A DNA stretch of 64,000 nucleotides from Solen grandis. Lineage: Eukaryota; Mollusca; Bivalvia; Adapedonta; Solenidae. Location: contig CM037788.1 of assembly GCA_021229015.1 (NCBI GenBank), forward strand, positions 53,151,360 through 53,215,359. The letters run 5' to 3'. The notes under the pieces were generated by a model, which saw nothing but the letters and a program-made list of their open reading frames with translations, was not told the DNA's origin and searched no databases. Made by a program: the position numbers and the translations under genes. The first letter of the stretch is position 1. The number at the start of each line of letters is the position of its first letter. Shown piece after piece: positions 23,867-35,113 of the stretch.

Positions 23867-26031
23867 AACTAGAACCGCAAGCGGTATCTCGGTTTTCGCT
23901 TTTAACCTAATCAACTTGAACACTCAACTCAGCCACAATTTTCAATATGAAACAGAACGAAAAGGTTTTTGAAGACCTACTCTCATTTGCACAGTTTTTT
24001 TTTTTGTTGTTTTTTTGCAATGTTAGAACATTCAAACTCTTCTAGCGCATATATTTTCCCATACCCTGTCCCTTGAAATCCATCCCATTCTGTGGTGCAG
24101 TCAACAAGGAACAAAATGCTGAAAACCGCATTTCAATCAGACTTTAACATTTTGAGTTATAAGCAAAAGAGTGATTTTAAGCAAAACGCCCTCTAGCGGC
24201 AAAATTAGAAACAAAATTGCAAATAGTTCAAACAAGTATATAAGTCGCACTAGTCAAACTTTTTATTCTTATGTATCAGAATTTGAAGCATAAAACCTGA
24301 TTTACAATTATTCCAAAAAAGGATCAAACTTTGGACTGCTTATAATGACCAAATCAAGTCCGATCTTCAAAAACTAAACATTACTAGAAAGAGCTCTTCA
24401 AGAACTAAAACTTTTGTTCATATACTCTCAATGAAATATTTTTAGTTTTGGAGCTATTTGTGGCCGAATAAAAACACAATAATCGTAATATGACCTTGAC
24501 CTTTTCAATTCTTTTTTATTGTTTGAATTGTGAGGCCCTTTCAAACATAACAATACACATCGTGTGAAAATTGCATGAAAAATGAACAGAAAATAAAGTC
24601 AGGAGCGACAAAAACATGTTTTTGAAATTTTAATTTTTCCTAAAATTTAGTGAAGTTTGACCGTTTCTAGAGGACAAACCACACATTTCCTTAATTCGCC
24701 ATCCCATATATTTTGTGTGCATATGTCTTTTAAATGGTATGCCGGAGACGGAATTCTTCTATCTGATCTCTAACAAAAACGGATAGGTTTTTCGTAGACC
24801 TACCCTCATTTGCACAGTTTTTGTTTTGTTTTTGTTTTCTTGCAAGGTTCGAACATTCAACCTTCCGTAGCTCAAAAGCTTTCAGCCACACGGACCCTCG
24901 AATCCTATCATGTGTTATTAGGCTATCAACAGGGGACAGAATGCAAAAAACCGCATTCGAATCGGACTTTAACTTTTTGAGTTATAAGCAAAAGAATGAT
25001 TTCAAGAAAAGCGCCCCCTAGCGGCAAAATGAGAAAGAAAATTGATTAAAATTTTACTGTTAGGTACCAAGCAAAGCAGCAAATAGTTCAATCAAGTATA
25101 CTAACGTTAGTCCCACAAGTCAAACTTTTTATTCTTATGTATCAGAATTTGAAGCATAAAACCTGATTTACAATTATTCCAAAAAAGGATCAAACTTTGG
25201 ACTGCCGTATAATGACCAAATCAAGTCCGATCTTCAAAAACTAAACATCACAGGAAAGAGCTCTTTAAGAACTAAAACTTTTGTTCATATACTCTCAATG
25301 ATATATTTTTAGTTTTGGAGCTATTTGTGGCCGAATAAAAACACAATAATCGTAATATGACCTTGACCTTCTCAATTCTTTTTTATTTTTTGAATTGTGA
25401 GGCCCTTTCAAACATAACAATACATATTGTGTGATAATTTCATGAAGAATGAACAGAAAATAAAGTCAGGAGCGACAAAAACATGTTTTTGAAATTTTAA
25501 TTTTTCCTAAAATTTAGTGAAGTTTGACCGTTTCTAGAGGACAAACCACGCATTTCCTTAATTCGCCACCCCATATATTTTGTGCGTATATGTCTTGCAA
25601 ATCGTATGCAGCAAACAGAATTATTCTATCTGATCTCTAACAAAAGTGGGTAGGTTTTTCGTAGACATACCCTCATTTTTCCACTTTTTTCCAAGGTTCG
25701 AACATTCAACCTCTCCTAGAACAATTTTTTTCCCGTACTCGATGATGAGATTTCCATCATATTTGATTGGGCTGTCAACAAGGAACATTATGTAAAAAAC
25801 CGCATCTAAATCAGATTTCAAATTTTTGAGTTATTAGCAAAACAGTGATTACATGCATTGCGCCCCCTAGTGGCTAAATCAGAAATAAATGTGAAAAGTT
25901 TGACCAATTAGGCACATGTTCAGATAAAGATGACTCCATGGCCAAAATTTCATAGCTGTAGCTTTTCTCATCTGGCCGTTAGGCTGGACACAAAAATGGG
26001 TGGAATTGGAAAAATAATAAAAATAAAAAAA
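23867..26031 (+). mobile_element. Family A element A8a, plus strand
   Basis: The 5' terminus is AACTAGA, hairpin ACCGC/GCGGT, then TCGGTTTTCGC. The body has family A modules of about 850 bp, inverted relative to A1-A7. CTCF-like sites lie at 24186-24199, 25011-25024 and 25860-25873 (the last a perfect consensus match). DR0 sites TGACCTTGACCT start at 24491 and near 25359. There is no 3' hairpin; it ends in A-rich DNA straight into A8b. Confidence 0.75.
25860..25873 (-). promoter_or_regulatory. CTCF-like site, perfect consensus match
   Basis: The minus strand reads CCACTAGGGGGCGC, which fits CCASYAGRKGGCRS at all 14 positions. This is the core recognised by CTCF, a zinc-finger architectural protein conserved in bilaterians. 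It sits in a family A module, and related sites recur once per 850-bp module. Binding is not shown by sequence alone. Confidence 0.45.
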
Positions 26032-26164
26032 AACTAGAACCGCAAGCGGTATCTTGGTTTTCGCTTTTAACCTAATCAACTTGAACACTTTATTTCAACT
26101 CAGCCACAATTTTTAATATGAAACAGAACGCAAAGGTTTTTTGAAGACCTACTCTCATTTGCAC

Positions 26165-26203
<39 letters not shown>

Positions 26204-28055
26204 GTTAGAACATTCAAACTCCTCTAGCGCAAATATATCCCCATACCCTATCATCACATCACATCACATTCTGTGGTGCTGTCAACAAGGAACAAAATGC
26301 TGAAAACCGCATTTCAATTAGACTTTAACGTTTTGTGTTATAGGCAAAAGAGTGATTTTAAGCAAAGCGCCCTCTAGCGGCAAAATGAGAAAAAAAATGA
26401 TAAAAATTTTACAATAAGGTACCTAGAAATGCAGCAAATAGTTCAAACAAGTATATAAGTCGCACTAATCGAACATTCTTTTTCTTATATATCACAATTT
26501 TAAGCATAAAAACTGAATAACAATTATTCCAAAAAAGGATCAAACTTTGGATTGCCGTAAAATGAAAAGATCAAGTCCGATCTTCAAAAACTAAACATTA
26601 TACGAAAGAACTATTTAGAACTAAAACTTTTGTTCATATACTCTCAATGAAATATTTTTAGATTTGGAGCTATTTGGGGCCGAATAAAAACACAATTATC
26701 GTAATATGAACTTGACCTTTTCAATGTTTTTTTAACTTTTTAATTGTGAGACCCTTTCAAACATAACAATACATAACTTGTGAAAATTTCATGAAGAATG
26801 AACAGAAAATAAAGTCAGGAGCGACAAAAAAACATGTTTTTGAAATTTTAATTTTTCCTAAAATTTAGTGAAGTTTGACCTTTTTCTTGAGGACAAACCA
26901 TGCATTTCTTAAATTCGCCACCCCATATATTTTGTGCGTATATGTCTTGCAAATCATTTGCAGCAAACAGAATTCTTCTATCTGATTTCTAACAAAAATG
27001 GATAGGTTTTTCGTAGACCTACCCTCATTTGCAGTTTTTTTTACGAGATTCGAACTTTCAACCTTCCGTTACTAGCTCAAAAAGTTTCAGCCACTCATAC
27101 CTAGTAACTATCATATTTTATTAGGCTATCAACAAGGAACATAATTCAATTAACCGCATTTGGATCAGGCTTCAACTTTTTGAGTTATAAGCAAAAGAAT
27201 GATTTCAAGAAAAGCGCCCCCTAGCGGCAAAATGAGATAGACAATTGATTAAAATTTTACTGTTTGGTACCTAGCAAAGCAGCAAATAGTTCAATCAAGT
27301 ATACTAGTCGCACAAGTCAAAATTTTATTCTTGTGTATCAGAATTTGAAGCATAAAACCTGATTTACAATTATTCCAAAAAAGGATCAAACTTTGGACTG
27401 CCGTATAATGACCAAATCAAGTCCGATCTTCAAAAACTAAACATCACTGGAAAGAGCTCTTTAAGAACTAAAACTTTTGTTCATATACTCTCAATGAAAT
27501 ATTTTTAGTTTTGGAGCTATTTGTGGCCGAATAAAAACACAATAATCGTAACATGACCTTGACCTTTTCAAATTTCTTTTAATTTTTTTATTGTGAGGCC
27601 CTTTCAAACATAACAATACATATTGTGTGAAAATATCATGAAGAATGAACAGAAAATAAAGTCAGGAGCGACAAAAACATGTTTTTGAAATTTTAATTTT
27701 TCCTAAAATTTAGTGAAGTTTGACCTTTTCTAGAGGGCAAACCACGCATTTTCTAAATCCGCCACCCCATATATTTTGTGCGTATATGTCTTGCAAATCG
27801 TATGCAGCAAACAGAATTATTCTATCTGATCTCTAACAAAAGTGGGAAGGTTTTTCGTAGACCTACCCTCATTATTTCACTTTTTTCCAAGGTTCGAACA
27901 TTCAACCTCTCCTAGAACAATTTTTTTCCCGTACTCGATGATGAGATTTACATCATATTTGATTGGGCTGTCAACAAGGAACATTATGTAAAAAACCGCA
28001 TCTAAATCTGGTTTCAAATTTTTGAGTTATTAGCAAAACAGTGATTACATGCATT

Positions 28056-28069
28056 GCGCCCTCTAGTGG
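28056..28069 (-). promoter_or_regulatory. CTCF-like site, perfect consensus match
   Basis: The minus strand reads CCACTAGAGGGCGC, fitting CCASYAGRKGGCRS at all 14 positions. It lies in the last family A module before the doubled 3' end, in the same orientation relative to the element as the other family A copies. Confidence 0.45.
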
Positions 28070-28232
28070 CTAAATCAGAAAAAAAAAGTGAAATGTTTGA
28101 CCATTTAGGCACATGTTCAGATAAAGATGACTCCATGCCCAAAATTTCATAGCTGTAGCTTTTTTCATCTGGCCGCTAGGCTGGACACAAAAATGGGTGG
28201 AATTGGAAAAATAATAAAAATAAAAAAAAAAA

Positions 28233-28341
28233 ATCAACAGAAGAAGAACAATAGGTTTTCGCCCTGCAGAGGCGAAAACCTAAAAACAACAAATCAACAG
28301 AAGAAGAACAATAGGTTTTCGCCCAGCAGAGGCGAAAACCT
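28233..28341 (+). repeat. Tandem pair of family A 3' ends
   Basis: A 60-bp unit (AAATCAACAGAAGAAGAACA, CATAGG-type linker, hairpin) occurs twice. The hairpin loops differ at two bases (CTGCAGA versus CAGCAGA). The second unit has no core or 5' end of its own, so it is a solo 3' end placed next to a complete element. Confidence 0.8.
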
Positions 28342-28347
28342 AATAAT

Positions 28348-30343
28348 AACTAGATGTCATTCGTGAAAACGAATGATAGGACTTTCTGCAAGCTGTGTTA
28401 ATGCAGAAAGCAGGAGATAGAAGTTTCATGTAATGACTCACCTCTGGTAGTATTTCATGTTCATGCTGAACAATTGAAATTATATTCCGAAATTAGTGCA
28501 AATGAGAAGAACTAAGTATTAGTCTGTGACGTCACATGACGTCATATGACGTCATAACTCTAAACATATGTAGAAATTCTGCAGAACTGCAAACTGTTTA
28601 AGTTTCAACTTTCTATCTCATCCTGAAGCTCTCTAATCCTAAAATGAAATTTTCGATCCAATGTTCGAATCTTATTTCAGCCACAGAACTTCGGTCTTTC
28701 GGAATTTCGGTTAGCTGACAGGATATGCACACTTAACTTTCAAGATGTACCATCTGTGAAAATTTGAAGAAAATCCGACCATAAATGGCGGCTGTAGAGC
28801 GTGAACACCATTTTTAACTATTTTTAGCTCTGACGTCACATGACGTCATAGTGTGCTAAAGAAGCTTTTGTTCAAAAGGGCATACTTTACTATCATAACT
28901 CTGAAATTTTCGTTATTCTGAACAACTGGCATCATGTCAAAATCATTGACCTAAAATGAAAATTAAGAAGTATGCTTATGACGTCACAAAACGTCATATG
29001 ACGTCAAAACTCAAGATATATGTAGAAATTCTGCAGAACTGCACACTGTGTAAGGTTCAACCTTCTATCTCATCCTCAAGCTCTTTAATCCTAAAATGAA
29101 ATTTTCGGTCCTATGTTCGAACCTTTTTTCATCCACAGAACTTCAGTCTTTTGGAAGTTTGGTTAGCTGACCGGATATGCACACCTGAATTTCAGAAGGT
29201 ACCATCTGTGAAAATTTGAAGAAAATCTGACCATAAATGACGGCTGTAGAGCGCGAACACCATTTTTCACTATTTTTTGCTGTGACGTCATGTGACGTCA
29301 TAGGGTGCTGAAGATGCTTTTGTTCAAAAGCAAATACTTTGCTTTCATAACTCTGAAATTTTCATTATTCTGAACAACTGGCATCATGTCGAAATCATTG
29401 CCTCAAAATGAAAATTAAGAAGTATGCTTATGACGTCACATGACGTCATATGACGTCAGGAATAAAAAAAATTGTAGAAATTCTGCAGAACTGCAAACTG
29501 TGTAAGTTTCAACTTTCTATCACATCCTGAAGCTCTTTAATCCTAAAATGAAATTTTCGATCCTATGTTCGAATCTTATTTCAGCCACAGAACTTCGGTC
29601 TTTCGGAATTTCGGTTAGCTGACAGGATATGCACACCTTTGATTCAAGATGTACCATCTGTGAAAATTTGAAGAAAATCCGACCATAAATGACGGCTGTA
29701 GAGCGCAAACACCATTTTTCACTATTTTTAGCTGTGACGTCATGTGACGTCATAGGGTGCTGAAGATGCTTTTGTTCAAAAGCGAATACTTTGCTTTTAT
29801 AACTCTGAAATTTTCATTATTCTGAACAACTGGCATCATGTCGAAATCATTGTCCTAAAATGAAAATTAAGAAGTATGCTTATGACGTCACATGACGTCA
29901 TATGACGTCATGACTCAAAATATTTGTAGAAATTCTGCAGAACTGCAAACTGTGTAAGTTTCAACTTTCTATCTCATCCTGAAGCTCTTTTATCCTAAAA
30001 TGAAATTTTCGGTCCTATGTTCGAATATTATTTCAGCCACAGAACTTCGGTCTTTCGGAATTTCGGTTAGCTGACAGGATATGCACACTTTTCATTCAAG
30101 ATGTACCATCTGTGAAAATTTGAAGAAAATCCGACCATAAATGACGGCTGTAGAGCGCGAACACCATTTTTCACTATTTTTAGCTGTGACGTCATGTGAC
30201 GTCATAGGGTACTGAAAATCATTGAAATCAAAATTTCCTCACGTGACTAATAAGCCATAAAAATTTCATCGTCCTAGGACTATTGCAACATATAAAAATA
30301 AGCGTTTAGTTAGGAAGAAGAAAAGAATAATAATAATAATAAT
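28348..30343 (+). mobile_element. Family B element E2 (B-type cores)
   Basis: The 5' terminus, hairpin and AGGACTTTCTGC block are as in E1. The leader has the variant ATTGAAATTATATTCC also found in E12 and E15, which indicates one sub-lineage. Four B-type cores of about 452 bp follow, then the standard tail and (AAT)n, without a 3' hairpin. Confidence 0.75.
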
Positions 30344-30990
30344 AACTAGATGTCATTCGTCTAAACGAATGATAGGACTTTCTGCAACCTGCGTTAATGC
30401 AAAAAGCAGGAGATAGAAGTTTCATGTAATGACTCACCTCTGGTAGTATATCATGTTCATGCTGAACAACTGACATTATATTCCGCGAAAAATAAGCCTT
30501 TAGTTACGAAGAAAAAAAAAAGTAGTAGTAGTATGTTTATGACGTCATATGACGTCACCATTCAAAATATATTAAGAAATTATGCAGAACTGCAAACTGT
30601 GTAAGTTTCAACTTTCTATCTCATTCCGAAATTCTTTAACCCTAAAATGAAATTTTTGGTCCTATTTTCGAATCTTACTTCAGCCACAATACTTCGGTTT
30701 TTCGGAATTATGGTTAGCTGACAAAATATTCACACCTTAGTTTCAAGATGTACCATCTGTAAAAATTTGAAGAAAATCTGATCATATATGGCAGCAGTAG
30801 AGCGCGAACACCATTTTGCACTGTTTTTAGCTGTGACGTCATGTGACGTCATAGGGTGCTGACAATAATTGAAATCAAACTTTCCTCACGTGCCTAATAA
30901 CCCATAAAAATTTCATCGTCCTAGGACTATTGCAACATATTAAAATAAACGTTTAGTTAGGAAGAAGAAAAGAATAATAATAAGAATAAA
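30344..30990 (+). mobile_element. Family B element E3a, shortened leader and one core
   Basis: The 5' hairpin loop is changed (CATTCGT-CTAA-ACGAATG). The leader is cut short and joined to AATAAGCCTTTAGTTACGAA, a tail-like sequence with GTAGTAGTAG. One B-type core and a tail follow. An internal deletion probably fused leader and tail before the surviving core. It runs into C-type cores at the first TGACGTCA. Confidence 0.65.
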
Positions 30991-32757
30991 ATGACGTCAC
31001 GTGACGTCATATGACGTTTATTTTTCACATAATTGTTAAGACACCCAGAGACCTACTAACTGACAAAATTTCAACGTTCTATCTCAAATAGGACAGTTTT
31101 TATAAGCATTTAAATATTGACGACCTTGGTTCGAATCTTGGATCCGCCATAGATGCTTGGACTTTTCGAATTTTGAAAAACGGACACCGGTATACACAAT
31201 AAGAACGTAAAATACACATTCTGTGAAAATTTGATGAAAATCGGCCCATTAATAATGGCTCTGGACCGTGTAAAACTTTTGTAGTCATTTTCAAATGTGA
31301 CGTCATATGACGTCATAAAAATCAAATTAATATTAGAAATACATTATCATATAATGACGTCACGTGACGTCATATGACATTTATTTTCACAAAATGTTTA
31401 AAACTTCTAGAGACCTATATACTGACTAAATATCAATTTTCTATCTTAAATAGGACAGATTTTAAAAGCATTTAAAAATTTACGACCTTAGTTCGAATCT
31501 TGGATTCGCTATAGAACCTTGGCAATTTCGAATTTTGAAAAACGGACACCGGTATACACAATAAGAACTTAATATACACATTCTGTGAAAATTTGATAAA
31601 AATCGGCTCATTAATAATGGCTCTGGACCGTGTACAAACTTTCTTAGTCAATTTCAAATGTGACGTCATATGACGTCATAGGCTTCTGAAAATAAATGAA
31701 ATCGAAATTTCAGCATCTGAAGTATGCGGCATTAAATTTTCATTGCCCTTCAAAAATTTCAAAATAAAGAAATAATCTTGTTAGAATTAGAAATTCATTA
31801 TCATATAATGACGTCACGTGAGGTCATATGACATTTATTTTCACAAAATGTTTAAGACTCTCAGAGTCCTATATACTGACCCAATATCATCTTTCTATCT
31901 CAAATAGGACCGATTTTATAAGAATTTGAAAATTTACGACCTTGGTTCGAATCTTGGAATCGCTATAGAACCTTGGACTTTTCGAATTTTGAAAAACGGA
32001 CACAGGGATGCACAACTAGAACTTAATATACACATTCTGTGAAACTTTGAGGAAAATCGGTTCATTAATAATGGCTCTGGACCGCGTACAAACTTTTGTA
32101 GCTTATTTCAAGTGTGACGTCATATGACGTCATAGCTATATGAAAATCATAGAAATCAAAATAACATCTCTTGGAGAATAAGACATCAAAATTTCATTGT
32201 CCTTGGACCATATTAACATATATAATTATGTGTTTAAATATTAGGAATTTGATGACGTCATATGACGTCACAAGACGTCTTTTTTCACAAAATATTTTAA
32301 ACTATCGGAGATCTATATACTGACAAAATAACAACCTTCTGTCTCATTTAGGGACGATTTTATGAGCATTTATCAATTTGACGTCCTTGGTTTAAATCTT
32401 GCATTCGCCATAGAACCTTGTGCTTTTCGAATTTTGAAAAACGGACACCGAGATGCACAACTAGAACGTAATATACACATTCTGTGAAAATTTGATAAAA
32501 ATCGGTTTATTAATTATCGCTCTGGACCGCGTACAAACTTTTGTAGCAATTTGCCAAGTGTGACGTCATAATGACGTCATAGGCATTTGAAAATTATAGA
32601 ATTTTTAATTACGCATATGAATAATATGCCATCGAAATTTCATTCTCCTAGGACGATTGCAACATATGAAAATCCGTGAGGAAGAAAAGAATAATAATAA
32701 TAATAATAATAAACAGAACAAACCCAATAGGACTTTCTGCTTTAGGCAGAAAGTCCT
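30991..32757 (+). mobile_element. Family B element E3b (C-type cores) without its own 5' end
   Basis: Four C-type cores follow directly on the tail of E3a, joined at ATGACGTCACGTGACG. The tail and the 3' hairpin (32729-32757; arms AGGACTTTCTGC / GCAGAAAGTCCT, loop TTTAG) are intact, with the preceding box ACAGAACAAACCCAAT. E4 starts at the very next base, so the AA of the 5' AACTAGA touches the hairpin. Confidence 0.7.
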
Positions 32758-34755
32758 AACTAGATTTCATTCGTTGATACGAATGATAGGACTTTCTGCT
32801 AAAATTGAAAAATATTAAGATTAATTCCGTGAAAAAGAATATATATTAAATTCTATAACCTTTACTTTTTTTTTTCGTATGGACTTCTTTTAGCTTTGAC
32901 GTCACATGACGTCATAGGGTGCTGAAAATTCTTTTGTTCTGAAGCGCATACTCTACTGTCGTAACTCTGAAATTTTCATTATTCTGAACAACTGGCATCA
33001 TGTCAAAATCATTGCCTTAAAATGAAAATTAAGAAGTATGCTTATGACGTCATATGACGTCAAGACTCAAAATATATGTAGAAATTCTGCAGAATTGCAA
33101 ACTGTGTAAGTTTCAACTTTCTATCTCATCCTGAAGCTCTTTAATCCTAAAATGAAATTTTCGGTCCTATGTTCGAATCTTATTTCAGTCACAGAACTTC
33201 GGTCTTCCGAAATTTCTGTTAACTGACATGGTACGCACACCTTAGTTTCAAGATATACCATCTGTGAAAATTTGAATAAAATCCGGCCATAAATGGCAGC
33301 TGTAGAGCGTGAACACCATTTTTCACTATTTTAAACTGTGACGTCATGTGACGTCATAGGGTGCTGTAGATGCTTTTATTCAAAAGCGCATACTTTACTG
33401 TCATAACTCTGAAATTTTTATTATTCTGAACAACTGGCATCATGTCGAAATCATCACCCTAAAATGAAAATTAAGAAGTATGCCTATGACGTCACATGAC
33501 GTCATATGACGTCACGACTCAAAATATTTGTAGAAATTTTGCAGAACTGCAAACTTTGTAAGTTTCAACTTTCTATCTCATCCTGAAGCTCTTTAATCGT
33601 AAAATGAAATTTTCGGTCCTATGTTCGAATCTTATTTCAGCCACAGAACTTCGGTCTTTCGGAATTTCGGTTAGATGACAGGATATGCACACCTTAGTTT
33701 CAAGATGTACCATCTGTGAAAATTTAAAGTAAATCCGACTATAAATGACGGCTGTAGAGCGCGAACACCATTTTTCACTATTTTTAGCTGTGACGTCATG
33801 AGACGTCAAAAGGTGCTGACGATGCTTTTGTTCAAAAGCGCATACTAAATCAAATTTAGGACGACGTCATATGACGCACGACTCAAAATATCTGTAGAAA
33901 TTCTGAAGAACTGCAAACTGTGTAAGTTTCAACTTTCTATCTCATCCTGAAGCTCTTTAATCCTAAAATGAAATTTTCGGTCCTATGTTCGAATCTTATT
34001 TCAGCCACAGAACTTCGGTCTTTCGGAATTTCGGTAAGCTGACAGGATATGCACACCTTTGATTCAAGATGTACCATCTGTGAAAATTTGATGAAAATCC
34101 GACTATAAATGACGGCTGTAGAGCGCGAACACCATTTTTCACTATTTTTAGCTGTGACGTCATGTGACGTCATAGGGTGCTGAAGATGCTTTTGTTCAAA
34201 AGCGCATACTTTACTGTCATAATTCTGAAATTTTCATTATTCTGAACAACTGGCATCATGTCGAAATCATTGCCCTAAAATGAAAATTAAGAAGTATGCC
34301 TATGACGTCACATGACGTCATATGACGTCACCACTCAAAATATATGTAGAAATTCTGCAGAACTGCAAACTGTGTAAGTTTCAACTTTCTATCTCATCCT
34401 GAAGCTCTTTAATCCTAAAATGAAATTTTCGGTCTTATGTTCGAATCTTATTTCAGCCACAGAACTTCGGTCTTTCGGAATTTCGGTTAGCTGACAGGAT
34501 ATGCACACCTTTGATTCAAGATGTACCATCTGTGAAAATTTGAAGAAAATCCGACCGTAAATGACGGCTGTAGAGCGCGAACACCATTTTTCACTATTTT
34601 TAGCTGTGACGTCATGTGACGTCATAAGGAGCTGAAAATCATTGAAATCAAAATTTTCTCACGTGACTAATATGCCATGAAAATATTATCGTCCTAGGAC
34701 TATTGCAACATATAAAAATAAGCGTTTACTTAGGAAGAAGAAAAGAATAATAATA
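32758..34755 (+). mobile_element. Family B element E4 (B-type cores)
   Basis: The 5' end is AACTAGATTT with hairpin CATTCGT-TGAT-ACGAATG and block AGGACTTTCTGC. A private leader (32800-32885) follows, unlike that of E1. Four B-type cores come next, one shortened (33830-33880), then the tail. It is followed by a serial array of seven 3' hairpins. Confidence 0.72.
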
Positions 34756-35113
34756 ATAAACATAACAAACCCAATAGGACTTTCTGCTTTAGGCAGAAAG
34801 TCCTAATAAACATAACAAACCCAATAGGACTTTCTGCTTTAGGCAGAAAGTCCTTATAATAAACATAACAAACCCAATAGGACTTTCTGCTTTAGGCAGA
34901 AAGTCCTAATAAACATAACAAACCCAATAGGACTTTCTGCTTTAGGCAGAAAGTCCTAATAATAAACAGTACAAACCCAATAGGACTTTCTGCTTTAGGC
35001 AGAAAGTCCTAATAAAAACAGAACAAACCCAATAGGACTTTCTGCTGTAGGCAGAAAGTCCTAATAATAATAAAAACAACCCCGGACTTTCTGCTTTAGG
35101 CAAAAGTCCTAAT
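34756..35113 (+). repeat. Array of seven solo 3' ends of family B
   Basis: Units of about 50-53 bp repeat seven times: (A)CATAACAAACCCAAT or ACAG(A/T)ACAAACCCAAT, then AGGACTTTCTGC-TTTAG-GCAGAAAGTCCT, then AATAA. Hairpins lie at 34776-34804, 34826-34854, 34879-34907, 34929-34957, 34982-35010, 35034-35062 and (degraded) 35084-35110. The pre-hairpin box varies (CATAACA, CAGTACA, CAGAACA, AAACAAC). The copies are therefore not a simple slippage product of one unit; they look like successive deposits from different source subfamilies. Confidence 0.85.

Larger units (their letters stand above)
26032..28347 (+). mobile_element. Family A element A8b, plus strand, with doubled 3' end
   Basis: It has the same 5' terminus as A8a and follows it head to tail. 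CTCF-like sites lie at 26367-26380, 27214-27227 and 28056-28069 (the last a perfect consensus match). Two 3' hairpins end it, at 28253-28281 and 28313-28341, each preceded by AACAGAAGAAGAACAATAGG in a 60-bp tandem unit. The arms end in CGCC / GGCG here but CGCA / TGCG in A2-A4, a compensatory pair change. A T tract of about 34 lies at 26167-26200. Confidence 0.78.

Noticed and set aside
34756..35113. CRISPR-like array of regular palindromic repeats
   Set aside because: The 'spacers' are near-identical boxes (AACAAACCCAAT) and AT filler, not unique sequences. There are no cas genes and the context is eukaryotic.
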